DNA from: Oscillospiraceae bacterium
Lineage (GTDB): Bacteria; Bacillota; Clostridia; Oscillospirales; CAG-272
NCBI GenBank assembly: GCA_015065455.1
Contig: SVQI01000004.1
Span: forward strand, 1 to 64,000
DNA: 64,000 bases
Direction of reading: 5' to 3'
Position numbers and translations under genes: made by a program. This document shows, piece by piece, positions 60,512 through 64,000 of the stretch; positions within the stretch are counted from its first letter, which is position 1, and every line of letters begins with the position of its first letter. The notes under the pieces are model-generated. The model ran no database searches. It saw nothing but the letters and a program-made list of their open reading frames with translations, and was not told the DNA's origin.

Positions 60512-61834
60512 GTGAGCGCTAAAAAAGTTGTAAAATATGCGATTATTATTTTATGTACAGTTCTTATGTTTATATCCTCGTTTGTTGTGACAGGTGGCGT
60601 TACGGAAAAAACTGTATATTTACGTGACGGCGGAAACGGAGACGGTTCGTCTTATGAAAATGCAATAGGAGATTTTAAATCAGCAGTCAGGCTTCTTGCA
60701 GACAGCGGAGGCAGAATTGTTATATGCGGAAAATATACTTTTAATAAGCTTATAGCTTTATCCGAACAGAGCGGAACTGCGAATAATAACAGAACTATCA
60801 CAGTAACAAGCGTTGACGGAGAAAAGGATTACAGAATAACCGATAACGCTGCATTGTGTATGGGTGATGATGAAAGCAGTGCCAATATGGTTCTGGCGGG
60901 GGACTTTGTTTTTGAAAAAATGAATATTATAACAAACGGAAGCGAAATCCCCAGAGCAATAATATGCGGAGGAAATAAAACTGTATTTGGCGAAGGTATT
61001 ATATGTAAAAAAATTGGAAAAGCGCCTTATGTTTCTGTCGTCGGAGTGTCGTTTGATGAGAATGTAATAAAAAACGGTAAGATATCAATCGAAAGCGGTA
61101 CTTACAATTACGTTTGCGCAGGAAACAGGAACGGTATTCATAAGGGGGATACTTCTCTGACGATAAACGGCGGAACCTTTGAAGGAATGGTTTCCGTGTC
61201 AGGTATAGAAGGTGAGAGCAACGTACAGGACGGTGATGCTTCAATAACGATAAACGGCGGAAACTTTTTAGGCCCCGTAGGTGCAATAACAAAGGTTTCG
61301 GGGGAGTTGCAGCTGGTTATTAACGGTGGTACTTTCCGAACTAATATTACGGCAATGGGAAAGACAAATAATATTGAAATAAACGGTGGAGGTCTTCAGA
61401 ACGTTGATGCAATAAGGGTAGGATATTCAGATGCTCCGGCTGAAAGCGGAAACGATAAACCTAATGAGACAAAGGAATCTTCCATTATAAATATAAACAC
61501 ATATAACGGTGACGTTAATAAGCTTGTTTCAAAGATACAAGGTGACGGAATAAAGATAAATATTAAGACAGAGGGCGGAAGTGATATAGAAACAGGGCAA
61601 TCACCCGTTGTAACTACACCGATCATACCAAATACCTCAGAGAATACAACACCTGAGCAAACAGAAAAGGATGATGAAAATAACGTTCAGAACAGTGAGA
61701 AAAACTACCTGTTGGGAAGTAGGGAAAACACTGTGATAGTTTGTATAGCACTTGTTGGTGTTGTGTTTTTGTCTATTGTTGCTTTAGTGTACAGAGCAAT
61801 ACATGGAAATGACAATAATCAGCCGAAAGAGTAA
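60512..61834 (+). CDS. Cell-surface beta-helix protein with C-terminal membrane anchor
   Basis: The 440-residue protein starts at GTG with AGAGGG upstream and has a signal peptide. The front GGNGDGSSYENAIGDFKSAV and rungs ISIESGTYNYVCAGN, LTINGGTFEGMVS and ITINGGNFLGPVG closely resemble the front of the twin proteins at 25 and 28 kb. A Pro/Thr-rich linker leads to a membrane helix (NTVIVCIALVGVVFLSIVALVY) and a short basic tail. It has no NlpC-like end. It lies 21 bases after the SASA-like gene, so the two are likely co-expressed. Confidence 0.75.
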   Translation: MSAKKVVKYAIIILCTVLMFISSFVVTGGVTEKTVYLRDGGNGDGSSYENAIGDFKSAVRLLADSGGRIVICGKYTFNKLIALSEQSGTANNNRTITVTSVDGEKDYRITDNAALCMGDDESSANMVLAGDFVFEKMNIITNGSEIPRAIICGGNKTVFGEGIICKKIGKAPYVSVVGVSFDENVIKNGKISIESGTYNYVCAGNRNGIHKGDTSLTINGGTFEGMVSVSGIEGESNVQDGDASITINGGNFLGPVGAITKVSGELQLVINGGTFRTNITAMGKTNNIEINGGGLQNVDAIRVGYSDAPAESGNDKPNETKESSIININTYNGDVNKLVSKIQGDGIKINIKTEGGSDIETGQSPVVTTPIIPNTSENTTPEQTEKDDENNVQNSEKNYLLGSRENTVIVCIALVGVVFLSIVALVYRAIHGNDNNQPKE

Positions 61835-61836
61835 TA

Positions 61837-61878
61837 AAAAACCGATAAATTTCGTGATAGAAATTTATCGGTTTTTTT
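61837..61878. terminator. Bidirectional intrinsic terminator
   Basis: ACCGATAAATTTC and GAAATTTATCGGT form a perfect stem with A and T runs on either side, between the convergent beta-helix and gdhA genes. Confidence 0.85.
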
Positions 61879-61893
61879 ATATCAATGTATAAA

Positions 61894-63240
61894 TCAGGAA
61901 ATACCTTGAGCAATCATTGCTTCTGCTACCTTGATAAAGCCTGCGATATTAGCGCCGGCAACAAGGTCGTAGCCAAGTCCGTATTTTTCAGCAGTTCTTG
62001 CTGACTCATCATGGATGTTCTTCATAATTCTATGAAGCTTTTCGTCTACTTCTTCTTTTGTCCAGCTGTATCTCATGCTGTTCTGGCTCATTTCGAGAGC
62101 AGAAACTGCAACACCGCCCGCATTTACGGCCTTTGAAGGAGCAACAGCCAATACGTTGCACTTGAGGAATTTTAATGCTTCGTTTGTTGTAGGCATATTG
62201 GAAACTTCAATGTAGTATTTAACTTTGTTTGCAACTATTTTGAGAGCTTCATCCATATTAACTTCGTTCTGAGTAGCGCAGGGCATAATGATGTCAGCTT
62301 TTACGCCCCAAGGCTTTTCACCCTTAAAAAATTTAGCGGAAGGATACTTGATAGCGTAATCTTCAGCCTTATCGCGGCCGGATGCTCTCATTTCGAGAAT
62401 ATAGTTTAATTTTTCGCCTGTAATACCGTCTTCGTCGTATATGTAACCGTCAGGACCTGAGATTGTAACAACCTTTGCACCAAGTTCGTCTGCTTTTTTA
62501 CATACACCCCATGCAACGTTACCAAAGCCGGAAACGGCAATTGTTTTTCCTTCAATAGATTCGCCGAAGTGCTTCAATACTTCGCAAGCGTAGTAAACTG
62601 CGCCAAAACCTGTAGCTTCAGGACGGATAAGAGAACCGCCGTAGCTGAGGCCCTTACCGGTGATAACACCGTTTTCAAAACCGCCTCTGATTCTCTTGTA
62701 CTGACCGAAGAGATAACCAATCTCTCTCGCGCCAACACCGATATCTCCTGCGGGAACGTCAACGTCAGGACCGATGTATCTGTAAAGCTCAGTCATAAAG
62801 CTTTGGCAGAATCTCATAATTTCAGCGTCACTCTTACCTCTGGGGTCAAAGTCGCTTCCGCCCTTTGCACCGCCGATAGGAAGACCTGTCAAGCTGTTTT
62901 TGAATGTTTGTTCAAAGCCGAGGAATTTCATAATGCCCATGTAAACGGAGGGATGGAAACGGAGTCCGCCCTTGTAGGGACCGATAGCCGAATTGAACTG
63001 TACTCTATATCCGCGGTTTACGTTTACGTTACCGTTATCATCTATCCAAGAAACTCTGAATGAAACCTGTCTGTCAGGCTCAGCCATTCTTTCAAGTATG
63101 CCGTATTTTTCGTATTCGGGGTGCTTATTTACAACAGCTTCAAGGCTTTCGTATACTTCTTCAACAGTCTGAATAAATTCAGGCTCGTTCTGGTTACGCG
63201 CTTTGAGCTGTTCAATTGTTTTCTGAATGTAAGAATTCAT
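61894..63240 (-). CDS. gdhA: NADP-type glutamate dehydrogenase
   Basis: The 448-residue enzyme has the substrate motif GPYKGGLRFHPSV (about residue 87) and the catalytic Lys segment LPIGGAKGGSDFDPRGK (about 120-136). The dinucleotide fold is IAVSGFGNVAWG (about 232). It links 2-oxoglutarate and ammonium to glutamate. Length and motifs fit the hexameric small type. AGGAGG lies 5 bases before the ATG. Confidence 0.95.
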   Translation of the reverse strand: MNSYIQKTIEQLKARNQNEPEFIQTVEEVYESLEAVVNKHPEYEKYGILERMAEPDRQVSFRVSWIDDNGNVNVNRGYRVQFNSAIGPYKGGLRFHPSVYMGIMKFLGFEQTFKNSLTGLPIGGAKGGSDFDPRGKSDAEIMRFCQSFMTELYRYIGPDVDVPAGDIGVGAREIGYLFGQYKRIRGGFENGVITGKGLSYGGSLIRPEATGFGAVYYACEVLKHFGESIEGKTIAVSGFGNVAWGVCKKADELGAKVVTISGPDGYIYDEDGITGEKLNYILEMRASGRDKAEDYAIKYPSAKFFKGEKPWGVKADIIMPCATQNEVNMDEALKIVANKVKYYIEVSNMPTTNEALKFLKCNVLAVAPSKAVNAGGVAVSALEMSQNSMRYSWTKEEVDEKLHRIMKNIHDESARTAEKYGLGYDLVAGANIAGFIKVAEAMIAQGIS

Positions 63241-63294
63241 AAAAACCTCCTGTGATTTCTCTACTATTATATATAACTAAAAATGCTTGTTAAT

Positions 63295-63324
63295 ATTATA
63301 CTGTATTTTGCTGAAAAGTGTCAA
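63295..63324 (-). promoter_or_regulatory. Sigma-A promoter of gdhA
   Basis: Perfect TTGACA and TATAAT hexamers on the minus strand are separated by 18 bases, about 55 bases before the start. Confidence 0.85.
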
Positions 63325-63329
63325 TGTAA

Positions 63330-63740
63330 AACATTAACGAAATTCTGCTCTATAAAGGGCGTGATTTGTATAATTATCACAAAAAAACGTTGTATTTAGA
63401 TTAATAAAATTAAAAATACAAGAAAACAACTTAATAAAATTAAGTGAGCGTGATAAAACGTAAAAGCAAATCTGTGTTTTGTTAGTTAAATTAGCAAGTT
63501 ATTTCTATGTTAAAAAAAGAAGGCTCGATGATACAAGGAAAATGGGCGTATTTGTTGAATATATATAAAAGAGTGCCAAATGAGATCACATTAGTTTAAA
63601 ATTGGTGCAATTAGGGTTTTTTGGGTGATGTGTGTGAAAAAAACAAAGAATTATTGACCGATTTGCACAGTTTGTGGAATAAAAAAATAAAAAAAGTTAA
63701 AAAAAGTGATAAAAATTAGAAAATGATATTTTAATTTTTG
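63330..63740. other. AT-rich intergenic stretch without a gene
   Basis: Between the divergent gdhA and PRPP synthetase promoters I see no open frame with a ribosome binding site, no RNA gene and no clear repeat, only A/T-rich sequence with many short A and T runs. Confidence 0.6.
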
Positions 63741-63751
63741 ATAATATATGT

Positions 63752-63757
63752 TATAAT
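63752..63757 (+). promoter_or_regulatory. Extended -10 promoter of the PRPP synthetase gene
   Basis: TGTTATAAT is an extended -10 element about 60 bases before the start. The -35 region is poor. Confidence 0.5.
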
Positions 63758-63819
63758 GGTAGCAATGATATTTTGTATTTTCAATAATGTATTTGAAAAC
63801 GATATTTGTGGGGGGAAAT

Positions 63820-64000
63820 ATGAACGAGAATATTTTTGGTGAGCTCAGTGTAATCAGTATGAGAGGTGGCGAAAAATTCGCCGGTAATGTTGATTATTAT
63901 TTGAAACAATGGCGTAATACAGATGAATCTTTTGTAATCAACGCAGACTGTCCCAGATTTGGTACAGGAGAAGCTAAGTGTTTGCTCAAGCACTCGCTCA
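63820..64000 (+). CDS. prs: Ribose-phosphate pyrophosphokinase, N-terminal part (cut by window edge)
   Basis: The ATG follows a GGGGGG purine run. The 60 visible residues (LSVISMRGGEKFAGNVDYYL, then NADCPRFGTGEAKC) match the front of the longer Clostridia type of PRPP synthetase, with an active-site-type FGTGEAK segment. The catalytic and flexible loops lie outside the window, so the call rests on the N-terminus only. Confidence 0.7.
   Translation, partial: MNENIFGELSVISMRGGEKFAGNVDYYLKQWRNTDESFVINADCPRFGTGEAKCLLKHSL

Noticed and set aside
1-64000. CRISPR arrays, rRNA and tRNA genes
   Set aside because: No regularly spaced direct repeats of CRISPR type and no tRNA or rRNA signatures were seen in the window.

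Overview
The window looks like the chromosome of a low-GC, spore-forming member of the Clostridia (Bacillota). This is inferred from gene content, not from a database match. Supporting signs are spoIVA followed by a YlmC/YmxH gene, a SpoIVFB-like protease, a 4-hydroxy-3-methylbut-2-enyl diphosphate reductase fused to ribosomal protein S1, MecA, strong TTGACA-17-TATAAT promoters, GGAGG ribosome binding sites and many intrinsic terminators.

Layout. (1) 1-5.2 kb: an accessory island of promoterless Rhs tip cassettes. Each unit is a conserved Rhs 3' core, a variable C-terminal domain, a small membrane or lipoprotein gene (likely immunity), a palindromic structured repeat, and a terminator-bearing linker. 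A lipoprotein with a Thr/Pro stalk follows. (2) 5.2-6.1 kb, minus strand: a Cys/Gly-rich 45-residue protein with a sigma-K-like promoter, and an M50 protease. (3) 6.4-9.7 kb: aspartate kinase and a CapD/EpsC-like sugar nucleotide dehydratase. (4) 9.7-22.6 kb, minus strand: a compact phage structural and lysis cluster (terminases, portal, scaffold, N4-gp56-type capsid, tail nozzle, fibre, holin, GH25 lysin) with no integrase, repressor or replication genes. (5) 22.7-25.0 kb: gpsA, mecA and a family 4 uracil-DNA glycosylase. (6) 25.2-31.5 kb: two tandem paralogous secreted proteins of about 1,015 residues with a beta-helix-like front and an NlpC/CHAP-like end. (7) 31.6-41.5 kb: housekeeping genes (Ldh_2 dehydrogenase, pepT, HAD, mntP, purD, HI0933 flavoprotein, cmk, plsC, ispH-rpsA). 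(8) 41.6-43.8 kb: a DUF1538 membrane protein with a tandem PII-like partner. (9) 44.0-48.3 kb: potABCD behind a long structured leader. (10) 48.4-63.2 kb: spoIVA, ylmC-like, rluA-like, mtaB, purL, a two-lobed P-loop ATPase, a lipoprotein, a secreted degenerate SASA protein paired with a membrane-anchored beta-helix protein, and gdhA. (11) The right edge cuts a PRPP synthetase gene.

The candidates most worth following up are the domesticated-looking phage particle locus, the silent Rhs cassette array with its palindromic element, the three-way-junction RNA that covers the potA ribosome binding site, and the paralogous secreted beta-helix/NlpC-like family. All functions come from reading translated sequence and recalling families; no search was run.
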